Below are positions 39,466 to 47,328 of a DNA stretch of 51,292 nt, piece after piece. A program made the translations under genes and the position numbers. The notes under the pieces were generated by a model, which had not been told where the DNA came from, did no database searches, and worked only from the letters and a program-made list of their open reading frames with translations. Location: the NCBI RefSeq assembly GCF_902859825.1, contig NZ_CADIKB010000041.1, positions 1 to 51,292 of the forward strand. Direction: 5' to 3'. The DNA comes from Paraburkholderia phenoliruptrix. GTDB taxonomy: Bacteria > Pseudomonadota > Gammaproteobacteria > Burkholderiales > Burkholderiaceae. Within the stretch, counting starts at the first letter, position 1; every line of letters starts with the position of its first letter.

Positions 39466-40124
39466 GCCGGGGTGCTGGTCGATGTCGCGGTGGCTTCATC
39501 CAGCAGTGCGAGCACCTCGGGCCGGCGCAGCACGGCCCCGAGTTCGCCGTATTGCGGATCGTCCCCTTCGTCGGAAAACGCCCACCGGTGGTCGTGCAGC
39601 AGCACCGCGTACCGGATCGCCTCGGCCGGCGCACTGCCTAGCAGCAGCAAGCGCGAGGCGATCGCCATGAGCGCGGCAGCTTCGTGCGGGCGCACCGTGG
39701 AACGCGCGTGGGGCTCAAGTGTCCGGCCCAGGTGCGGCTCGACGGCCGCGCGCAGGGCCGCAGTCAGGTGGGTCACACGCTCGATGCGCGGCAGCTCCGT
39801 GTAGAGGAAGACCCGCATGCCGGGCTCGAACGTGAGCACGAAGCCGGGCCGGTACGCCGGCGTGTCGGCGTGCTGCGCGCGCAGGCAGCGCAGCTCGTCA
39901 CCGCTGGCCGTTTCGACCAGCTCGACGTCGCCTGCGGCAAAGTCGTGCGGAATGTCGTGCGTCAGGCGTGCCCAGTCGTCCCAGCGCGGCGACTTCGCGT
40001 CGACGCCGATCAAGAGCGTTGCGTCGCCGTCGGGTGAAGCAAAAGTGATAGCACCGCCGGAAGCGCAACTCCTTGAATTCTCGGCCTCCGCCGCCCGACC
40101 GCTTCCAGATTCACTTCCGACCAC
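39462..40124 (-). CDS. Hypothetical protein, first gene of the integrase operon, 220 aa
   Basis: It starts at a GTG at 40124. An initiation farther upstream in another frame is not supported. The protein has an N-terminal strand region (ATLLIGVDAKSPRWDDWA) and a middle part with GMRVFLYTELPRIERVTHL. A helical Ala/Leu-rich region (ALMAIASRLLLLGSAPAEAI) and an acidic C-terminal segment follow. No family is recognised. Its stop overlaps the 168-aa gene. The two direct repeats at 40132-40180 lie just upstream of its start and may be regulatory sites. Confidence 0.5.
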   Translation of the reverse strand: MVGSESGSGRAAEAENSRSCASGGAITFASPDGDATLLIGVDAKSPRWDDWARLTHDIPHDFAAGDVELVETASGDELRCLRAQHADTPAYRPGFVLTFEPGMRVFLYTELPRIERVTHLTAALRAAVEPHLGRTLEPHARSTVRPHEAAALMAIASRLLLLGSAPAEAIRYAVLLHDHRWAFSDEGDDPQYGELGAVLRRPEVLALLDEATATSTSTPA

Positions 40125-40131
40125 GGAGAAG

Positions 40132-40180
40132 TGAAAGTTGGAATCTTCGGACTACTGAACTGAATGTTGGAAACTTCGGT
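40132..40180. repeat. Two 20-base direct repeats upstream of the integrase operon
   Basis: TGAAAGTTGGAATCTTCGGA (40132-40151) and TGAATGTTGGAAACTTCGGT (40161-40180) are 29 bases apart and agree at 16 of 20 positions. A weaker look-alike (AATGTTGGATTTCGAGG) lies near 51249 at the window end. They may be regulator sites or transposase-binding repeats. Confidence 0.45.
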
Positions 40181-40251
40181 GATGGCCATGCTGCGAGTCC
40201 CGCATTCGAGCTTTGCGACGGCTGATATTAGCGCAGGGAGGCAAGACGACC

Positions 40252-40335
40252 GTGAAACATCCGGCGTTGAACTGGCCTCGCCCGGAAGTCCATGTGTGGT
40301 ATGGACTTCCGGCAATTTAAAAGGGAATGTTTCAC
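40252..40335. repeat. Nested inverted repeats between the integrase operon and tnsA
   Basis: CCGGAAGTCCAT (40282-40293) is matched exactly by ATGGACTTCCGG (40301-40312) with a 7-base loop. Outside this, GTGAAACAT (40252-40260) is matched by ATGTTTCAC (40327-40335). No T run follows the inner hairpin. The outer pair may mark transposon or regulatory boundaries. Confidence 0.5.
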
Positions 40336-40425
40336 AAAAATGGGCGGGTCCGCCGGCGCGATGCATTTCTTAAGCCCGTTTTTCGTTTGCAGCGGGTCAT
40401 TTACCGAGCTCAACACATAGTTTGT

Positions 40426-40452
40426 ATTGATTCGAACGTAAAACGTATCAAT
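40426..40452. promoter_or_regulatory. Palindromic operator-like site upstream of tnsA
   Basis: ATTGAT (40426-40431) pairs with ATCAAT (40447-40452), and ACGT/ACGT lies inside, giving a 27-base dyad about 180 bases before tnsA. No other gene-like feature lies in 40453-40632. Confidence 0.35.
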
Positions 40453-40632
40453 CGTTACGAAGCGGGTTGGGCGCGTGCTGGCTTTGGCATCAAGCGGAGG
40501 TCCGTAGAGGATGCTCCATCCCGTCGTGTTCTGCCGGCGCTCCGGCGCGGCCGTCGCCCGGGCAGTGTCCGCGTCGCGTCTTCCGTTTTTGTACTACAAC
40601 TGGGTAATTGTGTTTGAAGACTGAGGGCGGCG

Positions 40633-41277
40633 ATGACCAACCTGCGGTTCGTCCGTGCGATCGACGATGTGCGCCCTTATGGGACGCATCGCTACGATGT
40701 CTATGGACCCAAAGTCGACCGCCGACTCACCCTGTTCGGTCATCGGACTTTGAACGCCTGGCTGCAGCTCGAGTTCAATCCCGATGTCGTCGCTTACTGC
40801 GAACGCCCGCTTCGCGTTCCCGATATCCGGCCTGCACGGATGGTCGATTTCTGGGTGCATCGAGGTAATGACGGCGAACGCTTCCTGATCGTACTACGCG
40901 GTTCAGAACTGAAGTCGTTCGCGGCACAACCCCTGCGATTCGCGGCATTCGATGCGTGGGCACGGAAAACCGGGATACAGATTTGCATGGTCGGTGCGGA
41001 AGAAGGTGCGCCAGTGGATGTCCTGAGGCGGAATCAGGCCACCATACTTCATCACGTTGCAACCGATCACACTTTCGTAACCGCCGAAATGAAGCAGCGT
41101 GCGTTCGCCGCATGCGGGGAGGGCGCAACGGTGGGCGAACTCGAAAAGCGGTTATTGCCGCTGGGCGGGACGCTGGTGCGGTCTGCCGCCTTCATGCTGG
41201 TGCTGGATGGCAGCCTCCTGTGTCCGACGCTTGCCCGCGAGCCACTCAGCCGACAGACCCAACTGGTGTGCGCATGA
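40633..41277 (+). CDS. tnsA: TnsA-like endonuclease subunit
   Basis: This 214-aa protein starts after GAGGG. It resembles the TnsA N-terminal restriction-enzyme-like fold in GHRTLNAWLQLEFNPDVVAYCERP (E47 candidate) and ARMVDFWV (D72 candidate). The C-terminal part has a winged-helix-like region. TnsA cuts the 5' ends of the transposon. The usual Lys after the Asp (Q-x-K motif) is replaced: the aligned strand reads FLIVLRGSELK. Catalysis may therefore use K94, or may be weak. Its stop overlaps tnsB, and it lies in the expected first position. Confidence 0.65.
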   Translation: MTNLRFVRAIDDVRPYGTHRYDVYGPKVDRRLTLFGHRTLNAWLQLEFNPDVVAYCERPLRVPDIRPARMVDFWVHRGNDGERFLIVLRGSELKSFAAQPLRFAAFDAWARKTGIQICMVGAEEGAPVDVLRRNQATILHHVATDHTFVTAEMKQRAFAACGEGATVGELEKRLLPLGGTLVRSAAFMLVLDGSLLCPTLAREPLSRQTQLVCA

Positions 41278-43256
41278 AGACGATGACCTTTGGCGAACTC
41301 AGGTTCGACCGGGACTCGATCCCGGCCGAACTGCGCGATGTCGCCAGCTGGCCGGGCGCCGATGACGGTGCGTTGTCGAGCGAGGCGCGCGATGTGTTGC
41401 ATCGACGTATTCAGGCAATGGCGCTGTTTGCCGATGGCCGCACGTCCTTACGCGAAATCGGTCGCGTGACAGGACTGCGGTTCAACGATCTGTACAGGCT
41501 GTTCGAGCGCTGCGTCACGATGCACGAGGACGGCCGGATCTTCGGCGTGCGTGCGCTGATACCGTACAGGCATACGCGCGCTTATCAGCGTAGCGCTGCC
41601 GTCACGCTTTCCCGTGACGGCAGCAAGGGTGGAACAAGCGGTGCGTTCACCCAGCTTCTGTTCCGCTACCCGGAGATCGCGCACTGGATCGAACGAAAGG
41701 TCGACGAACGGCGGCGAAAAAACGGCGGACAACGCGAGGTATTGCGCGGCCTTCGCCGCCTGCATCGCGACTTCCTCGATCAATGCCGGCGGGCCGGCGT
41801 CGAGGCGCACGACTATCCGTTCAACCAGCAGTATCTAGGTGAGCGATCGCTGGCGACGCATGTGCGGCGTCTTGCAACCCGGCACTTTGATGCAGCGGCG
41901 CAGGCGGCCGGCGCGACGCAGATCGCGCATGCTTGGGAAGATGCCGGCGAACATGTGCGCAAGCCGGCCGTCGACCCGTTGGACGTCGTCGAATTCGACG
42001 GTCACAAGATCGACCTGCGTCTCACGCTCAGAATCGATGATCCGCTTGGCTTCGAAACCCTTCTCTCACTGCACCGGATCTGGATACTGGTGCTGCTGGA
42101 TGTCGCGACGCGCGCGGTGCTAGGCTACAGCCTCGCCGTGGGCCGGGAATACAACAAGGACGATATCGCCGAAGCATTGCAGGCGACACTGACCCCGCAC
42201 GCGACGCGCGCCTTCCGGATTCCCGGACTGCGCGTGCGTTCGGGCGGTGGGTTTCCGTCGGAGGCCATGCCAGAGACCGCGTGGGCGTGCTGGAATACGC
42301 TGCGCTTCGACGCCGCAAAGGCACACTTCGCGCAGGCAACGCTCGAGCGCCTGACCGGCATCGTCGGCTGCTGGTGCGATAACGGACCGTTGTGTGAAAA
42401 GAATGAACGTGCATTCGTCGAACGGTTCTTTGGTCAGCTCGCGGCGCATTTCGCCCATCGCCTGCCCGGGACGACTGGCGCGGCGCCGCAGTCCGTGGAA
42501 CGCGCACTCAACGATGTGGGCGGAGATCTGTCGCTGCTGATGAGCCTTGATGAGCTCGAGGACGTGATTGATGTGGTCCTCGCCGACTACAACGGCGAAC
42601 CGCATACCGGACTGGGAGGGCGTACCCCGCTCGAAGCGATGCGCTTTTTCCTTGCGCGCGACTCAAGCCTCCTCCGCACGTTACCTGCCGAACGACGCGG
42701 CACGTTGTGCCTGCTGCAGGACGCGCGGGTAGTGACGATACGCGGCAGCGTCAAACGCGGCGAGCGGCCCCACGTCAACTTCGAATACGTGCGCTACACC
42801 GGCAGCATCCTGTCGAGCAATGCGTCGCTGATTGGCCAGCAGCTGCGCATCTACTTCAATGTCAAGGACATCCGGCACGTGCATGCCTTCTTCATGGACG
42901 GCTCTGAACTCGGCGTGCTGACCGCTGTACGGCCGTGGTGTTTTTCGCAGCACTCATTGCGGGTGCGGCAGGAGATCTTCAGACTGATCCACCAGCGCAA
43001 AATTACGTATCGGGACGGCGAAGATCCGGTCGAGGCATGGTTTGCGTACAAGAAGACCGAAGCGGCGAGACATCAGCGCAGTGCGAACGACCTCGCCCGC
43101 ATGCTGACGGATCGGGCGAAATCCCACGAGAGCCCACCGGCGGTACCCGGGCGGATGTCGCCGCAAGCGCAATCACAACCCGCGACCCGGGCCGCGACGC
43201 AACCCGGTAGTCCGCGGCCGTCGATCCGGCTGACGCGGATCTTCACGTTTTCCTGA
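41274..43256 (+). CDS. tnsB: TnsB-like DDE transposase
   Basis: This 660-aa protein starts at ATG 41274, overlapping the tnsA stop. N-terminal HTH domains (about 40-220) bind the transposon ends. The integrase core has D242 (VVEFDGHKID), D346 (LRFDAAKAHF) and E383 (KNERAFVERFFGQL), a D-D-36-E spacing normal for TnsB/TniA/Mu transposases. A beta-barrel Mu-C type domain covers about 440-560, and the basic C-terminal tail (about 600-660) may contact the ATPase. The motif CDNGPLCEKNERAF is typical of this family. It appears intact. Confidence 0.85.
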   Translation: MKTMTFGELRFDRDSIPAELRDVASWPGADDGALSSEARDVLHRRIQAMALFADGRTSLREIGRVTGLRFNDLYRLFERCVTMHEDGRIFGVRALIPYRHTRAYQRSAAVTLSRDGSKGGTSGAFTQLLFRYPEIAHWIERKVDERRRKNGGQREVLRGLRRLHRDFLDQCRRAGVEAHDYPFNQQYLGERSLATHVRRLATRHFDAAAQAAGATQIAHAWEDAGEHVRKPAVDPLDVVEFDGHKIDLRLTLRIDDPLGFETLLSLHRIWILVLLDVATRAVLGYSLAVGREYNKDDIAEALQATLTPHATRAFRIPGLRVRSGGGFPSEAMPETAWACWNTLRFDAAKAHFAQATLERLTGIVGCWCDNGPLCEKNERAFVERFFGQLAAHFAHRLPGTTGAAPQSVERALNDVGGDLSLLMSLDELEDVIDVVLADYNGEPHTGLGGRTPLEAMRFFLARDSSLLRTLPAERRGTLCLLQDARVVTIRGSVKRGERPHVNFEYVRYTGSILSSNASLIGQQLRIYFNVKDIRHVHAFFMDGSELGVLTAVRPWCFSQHSLRVRQEIFRLIHQRKITYRDGEDPVEAWFAYKKTEAARHQRSANDLARMLTDRAKSHESPPAVPGRMSPQAQSQPATRAATQPGSPRPSIRLTRIFTFS

Positions 43257-43260
43257 CGCG

Positions 43261-44124
43261 ATGCTCCGCCCGACGACGCGACCGCTGGCGCCCGATGCCC
43301 ATCCCCTGCTCAACAAGGGCTACATGGTGCCCACACCCTCGATAGGCGCGATGTACATGCGCATTCTCCGGTGCGTCAGACACGGCGTATCAGGGGCGAT
43401 CATCTATGGCCATACGAGATGGGGCAAGACATACGCGATCCGCTATTGCGTTCGCCTGCTTCGCGAGGAACTGCCCCGTTCCGCCATCCTTCATGTCGGC
43501 ATGCCGCAAAATCCGTCCCGCTCGGAAGGCCTCTTCTTCGGCATGCTGCTGGCAGCCGCGAGGCATGATCGGCCTGACAGCGGCTCGGCCTTGCAGCGGC
43601 GCTTCCGTCTGTATAACAGGCTGGCCGAAATGGTGGAGCGCGTGTCTGGCAAATCGCTGATCGTATTTGTCGATGAAGCACAGCGTCTCGAGATTGAACA
43701 CTACGAATGGCTGCGCGATGTGCAGGACGAGCTGGAACGTCGCGGCGTCCGGATGTATACGTTTCTGATCGGTCAGCCGGGCATCCTGAACCGCAAGACG
43801 TCGTTCAGACAAAGCATCGATACCTCACAGATCGTGTCGCGCTTCATGATTGAGGAAATGCGTTTCGAGGGATTCCGTTCGGCCGCAGACCTGGAGGTGC
43901 CGCTTAGCGCGTACGACGAGTCGGTTTTTCCGGAAGGAAGCGACTGGACCTTTACGCGTTTCTTCTTCCAGCGGGCATATGACGCAGGATTCCGGCTCGG
44001 CGGGCAGAATGAGCTGGTGTGGGACGCATTCAGCGAGGCGCATCGGCGTGCACGCTTCGACTTCACGATGGAACTTCCGATGATCAGGATAGTTAATTAT
44101 GTTAGTGACAAAAGCTTTGTTTGA
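43261..44124 (+). pseudogene. tnsC: TnsC-like AAA+ ATPase, 5' part, interrupted by a recombinase element
   Basis: The frame encodes a TnsC/TniB-type ATPase with Walker A GHTRWGKT (50-57) and Walker B SLIVFVDEAQRL (132-143). A sensor region FLIGQPGIL and the C-terminal helical lid follow. At codon 274 (ELPM, 44071-44082) the true sequence stops. The frame then runs 13 codons into the inserted element before a stop. The remaining 3' part lies at 49689-49870. The ATPase and sensor motifs are intact, so a truncated product may still bind nucleotide, but the C-terminal region that contacts TnsB/TniQ is lost. Confidence 0.85.
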
Positions 44125-44225
44125 TCTATGCTTATTTCGAACGGTACGGCTGTTGCCGTTGAGTAGCAAAGTCTGTTTTACAGACGAGTAGCGGGGTTGG
44201 GTTTTCGGGGAGCGGGAGGGGAAGA

Positions 44226-44534
44226 ATGGTTCCGGCGCGGGGGCAAGTCGATGCTGTTGAACTGGATAAATACCGGTCTGTGGACTGCGAGGTGTTGCTT
44301 CCCCTTCTGGTCGATTACGTCAAAGCGGATGCGAGCTTCATTCCAATACGTGACAGTCACACGCACCGTTGGCACCTACGTGTGGGCGATCGAGAATTTG
44401 AACTCCTAACCACCGGCCCGAAATGGTTCGACACACGACTCAAGCGGGGTGGTGGCGGCGGTGTCGATCTTGCCATGCACTTATTGGCACTGAACTTCAG
44501 ACAGGCCGTCACAAAGCTTAGGCAAGTGCTATGA
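44226..44534 (+). CDS. Small primase-zinc-domain-like protein (CHC2-like, without visible zinc ligands)
   Basis: This 102-aa protein starts at ATG 44226 after GGGAGGGG. The C-terminal half reads HRWHLRVGDREFELL, then WFDTRLKRGGGGGVDLAMHL (residues 67-86), then ALNFRQAVTKL. This order matches the end of CHC2/TOPRIM-associated primase N-domains, in which a wyD-x-R-x-GGG-x-xDLxMHL segment precedes a helix. The Cys/His ligands are not clearly present. Its stop overlaps the first recombinase by ATGA. It may help target or process DNA during insertion, or be a remnant captured from a plasmid primase. Confidence 0.5.
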   Translation: MVPARGQVDAVELDKYRSVDCEVLLPLLVDYVKADASFIPIRDSHTHRWHLRVGDREFELLTTGPKWFDTRLKRGGGGGVDLAMHLLALNFRQAVTKLRQVL

Positions 44535-45691
44535 GATACCTCCTGGCAAACGAGAAGTTAGTCGTTGCTGGGCGGGTCTGGAAGGGCTTTCCGCTGCTAC
44601 TCAATACCGGCGGCCACCCGATGGAACCCGCGCAGTCATTTCTCTGGGACTTGATTGCATCAAATGGCCGAGTGAGCAGTCCGAAGTCGTGGGAGTCGTA
44701 TGGCTGGGCGCTGTACGACTTCTTTGCCTTTGTTTTTGCCAACGGTCTGGACTGGCGGCAGCCCGACTCGCCCGGCATGCCGAGTGCACTTGAAGCGTAT
44801 CGGGACTGGTCGAAGGGCACGGTGGGGCTGGCGAATACGACCATCAACAATCGGCTGCGTGTCGTTGTCCGCTTTTATCAATGGTCGGTGAAGAAGGGAC
44901 TCATTGACCGACCGCCCTTTGATCTGGTCTCGATCCAGACCAGTCGGCAGCCGGGTTTCCTGGCGCACGTCGATGCGACAAGCGGCAAGGTGGAGTCGCC
45001 AAGCATCCTGCTGAAACAGCAAGCGCAGTCCATCAAAATCCTGACTAAGGAGCAGGTCACGGTCTGCTATGAGGCGCTGCCGAACGTCACCCATCGACTC
45101 ATGTTTTCGCTGATGCTTCGTACGGGCTTGCGCCAGATTGAATGTCGGACCTGGCCGGAGAAGCCGGGATACGTATTCGATCCCAGCCGCAGGAGAGATC
45201 TCCGCTCAAACCAAAAGATTCGGCTGAGTCTTGACCCGCGCGACATGGAAATCAAGAACAGCAAACCTCGCAGCATCGATATGCCCTATGATCTGATGGA
45301 GAAATTGGATACCTACGGCGTTCGGCACCGCAAGATGCGCGAGAGAAATCATCGTAATGGGGCGAAATTCCCCACCCTGTTTCTCACCGAGCACGGCGCG
45401 CCCTACACCAAAGCAGCCTTGACCGCCATCTTCGCGGCGCTTTCCAGGCGAGTGGGATTCCATGTGACCGCACACATGTTGCGCCACACCTATGCCACGT
45501 TTTTGCTTTGGAGCCTGCGCAAGAGCGAGACCTTCGAAGGAGAGCCGCTCTTGTACGTGCGCGATCGGATGGGTCATTCCGATGTCACTACCACGGCTAT
45601 CTACTTGCATCTCATCAACTCGCTGGAGGGCCACCTTTTGCTGGCCCACGAGGACGAGATTGATCAACTATTCGCGGGAGCTGGACCGTGA
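44531..45691 (+). CDS. Tyrosine recombinase A of the trio (TnpA-like)
   Basis: This 386-aa protein has an N-terminal SAM-like core-binding domain (about 45-150) and a catalytic domain. The catalytic residues are present: Arg in LRTGLRQIECR, Lys in KNSKPRSIDMP, His/Arg in AHMLRHTYATFLL, His in RMGHSDVTTTAIY and Tyr at that end. The size matches TnpA of Tn554-type elements (about 360 aa). It overlaps the upstream gene by ATGA and the next recombinase by GTGA (45688-45691). Confidence 0.85.
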   Translation: MRYLLANEKLVVAGRVWKGFPLLLNTGGHPMEPAQSFLWDLIASNGRVSSPKSWESYGWALYDFFAFVFANGLDWRQPDSPGMPSALEAYRDWSKGTVGLANTTINNRLRVVVRFYQWSVKKGLIDRPPFDLVSIQTSRQPGFLAHVDATSGKVESPSILLKQQAQSIKILTKEQVTVCYEALPNVTHRLMFSLMLRTGLRQIECRTWPEKPGYVFDPSRRRDLRSNQKIRLSLDPRDMEIKNSKPRSIDMPYDLMEKLDTYGVRHRKMRERNHRNGAKFPTLFLTEHGAPYTKAALTAIFAALSRRVGFHVTAHMLRHTYATFLLWSLRKSETFEGEPLLYVRDRMGHSDVTTTAIYLHLINSLEGHLLLAHEDEIDQLFAGAGP

Positions 45692-47328
45692 AAACAAGCC
45701 GCAAAAACCACGCCGCGGCTCCTCTCCGGGTATCGATCACCCCCATCGACGTGGAGAACGGCGGCGCCACCGTCACGCTGCCGGCCAGAGGCAATGCCAC
45801 GTCACAACGCACACTCGACCTATCTGCCTACCTTGGCCGCGGCATCGACGCCTGGGTGTGGGCGTGTACCGCGCAGTTGCGGGCATTCCTCGCGGGCGGT
45901 GGCGCCACTCCGGCAACGGTGCGCGGCTACTGGATCAATGGTTTTGTCCATTTCTGTAACTTCCTGATCGCCGCCGGGGTGCCATGTCAGCCGGAGACGT
46001 TGGAGCGAAAGCATATCTCTGCATTTATCGCATGGCTTAAGGGCCACGCGGACTGGGCCTACACCTCGCAAAGAAGTTTTTATGCCAGGACCAAACCCGT
46101 CCTCATCGGTCTTCAGCATCGCCGCGTGGTGCGAGAGGGCAGGGATCTGTTTCCAGCCAATCCATTTCCGCATAGCAATGCGCGATATAGGGGAGCGACA
46201 CCACTATCGACCGGAGAACGCACCCGACTGGTCATGGCACTGCGCGACGACATCATCGCCATTCACAAGCAACAGTTCGACGGACTAGCCTCGGCGGCGT
46301 TGGTTGTGTACCTGCTCGCATTAGCTGTCCGTACCGGCGCCAACACCACGCCGCTCCTGGAAATGAAGCGGGATTGCCTAAAACCGCACCCGTTTATGCC
46401 TAACATGATGCTGCTGGAGACCTTCAAGCGGCGCGGGAATGCAACGCAGCTCAAGAGCCTGCGCTTCTCCAAGGAGGAAGACCGCCCGCTACCGGTTGCG
46501 ATGGACGGCGTCGCCCTCGTGCGGAAAGTATTGGCGATGACCCAGCCTCTCGCCGATTCTGCGCCAGACGATCTCAAAGATTTCGCTTGCCTGTTTGTCC
46601 GTGAAGGGAATAGCGACAAATCGCGCCTGCTCACCCGGATGAGCAGTTGTACGCTTGGTCGCGGCATTCAATCCTTGATCGATCGACATCAACTCAAGGC
46701 GGACGATGGCGCGCGCCTAGAGATCAATGCATCGCGTCTACGCAAGACGATGGAAAACCGCCTGTGGCAACTCAGTGGCGGCGACATCATCGCCACCGCA
46801 GCGTTGATGGGCCACACACCACAGGTTGCGGACAATCATTACCTCGCCTGCACAAACTCGATGCGCGAGGATGCAACCTTCGTCGGGGAGGCGCTGCCGG
46901 ACATCTACCGCAACGCCGAGCAGAGCGATGGAAACGGCAAGGTAATCCCCATCGCACTGATCACCACGACACGCGTGGGTGGGTGCAAAGACCCGTATTA
47001 CGGCGACAAAGCGCCGCGGGACGGCACACCCTGCGACGACTTCTTTGCCTGTTTCTCCTGTCGCAGCTATGCCATCGTCGGTGCGCCGGACGACCTGCAT
47101 CGACTATTCAGTTTCTACTGGTTTCTCGACCGGGAGAAAGATCACGCCCGAAGCGGCGACTGGCGCATGCAGTTTCATCACACGATGCGCCTGATTGACG
47201 CCTTCACTACGGACAAGTTTGATTCGGCGCTGGTGCAAACCGCCAAAGAGCGCGCCCGCGTCAACCCACATATCTTCTGGAAATCGTATGCGATCGAGCC
47301 AACCTTGATGGGGCTCGAGCGTGGCTAA
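45688..47328 (+). CDS. Tyrosine recombinase B of the trio (TnpB-like), with C-terminal Cys-rich segment
   Basis: This 546-aa protein starts at a GTG that overlaps the stop of recombinase A. It has an N-terminal SAM-like domain and a catalytic domain with Arg in AVRTGANTTPLLEM. The His/Arg box is shifted to NASRLRKTMENRL (Ser where His is usual), with GH in LMGHTPQVADNHYL and a Tyr. The C-terminal part carries GGCKDPYYGDKAPRDGTPC and FFACFSCRSYAIV, a probable zinc-binding knuckle. Its catalytic role may be weakened by the missing His. Its stop overlaps recombinase C. Confidence 0.75.
   Translation: MKTSRKNHAAAPLRVSITPIDVENGGATVTLPARGNATSQRTLDLSAYLGRGIDAWVWACTAQLRAFLAGGGATPATVRGYWINGFVHFCNFLIAAGVPCQPETLERKHISAFIAWLKGHADWAYTSQRSFYARTKPVLIGLQHRRVVREGRDLFPANPFPHSNARYRGATPLSTGERTRLVMALRDDIIAIHKQQFDGLASAALVVYLLALAVRTGANTTPLLEMKRDCLKPHPFMPNMMLLETFKRRGNATQLKSLRFSKEEDRPLPVAMDGVALVRKVLAMTQPLADSAPDDLKDFACLFVREGNSDKSRLLTRMSSCTLGRGIQSLIDRHQLKADDGARLEINASRLRKTMENRLWQLSGGDIIATAALMGHTPQVADNHYLACTNSMREDATFVGEALPDIYRNAEQSDGNGKVIPIALITTTRVGGCKDPYYGDKAPRDGTPCDDFFACFSCRSYAIVGAPDDLHRLFSFYWFLDREKDHARSGDWRMQFHHTMRLIDAFTTDKFDSALVQTAKERARVNPHIFWKSYAIEPTLMGLERG

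Noticed and set aside
40010..40366. A 118-codon leftward gene upstream of the integrase operon
   Set aside because: It crosses the hairpin and direct repeats and overlaps the start of the better-supported 39462-40124 gene in another frame.
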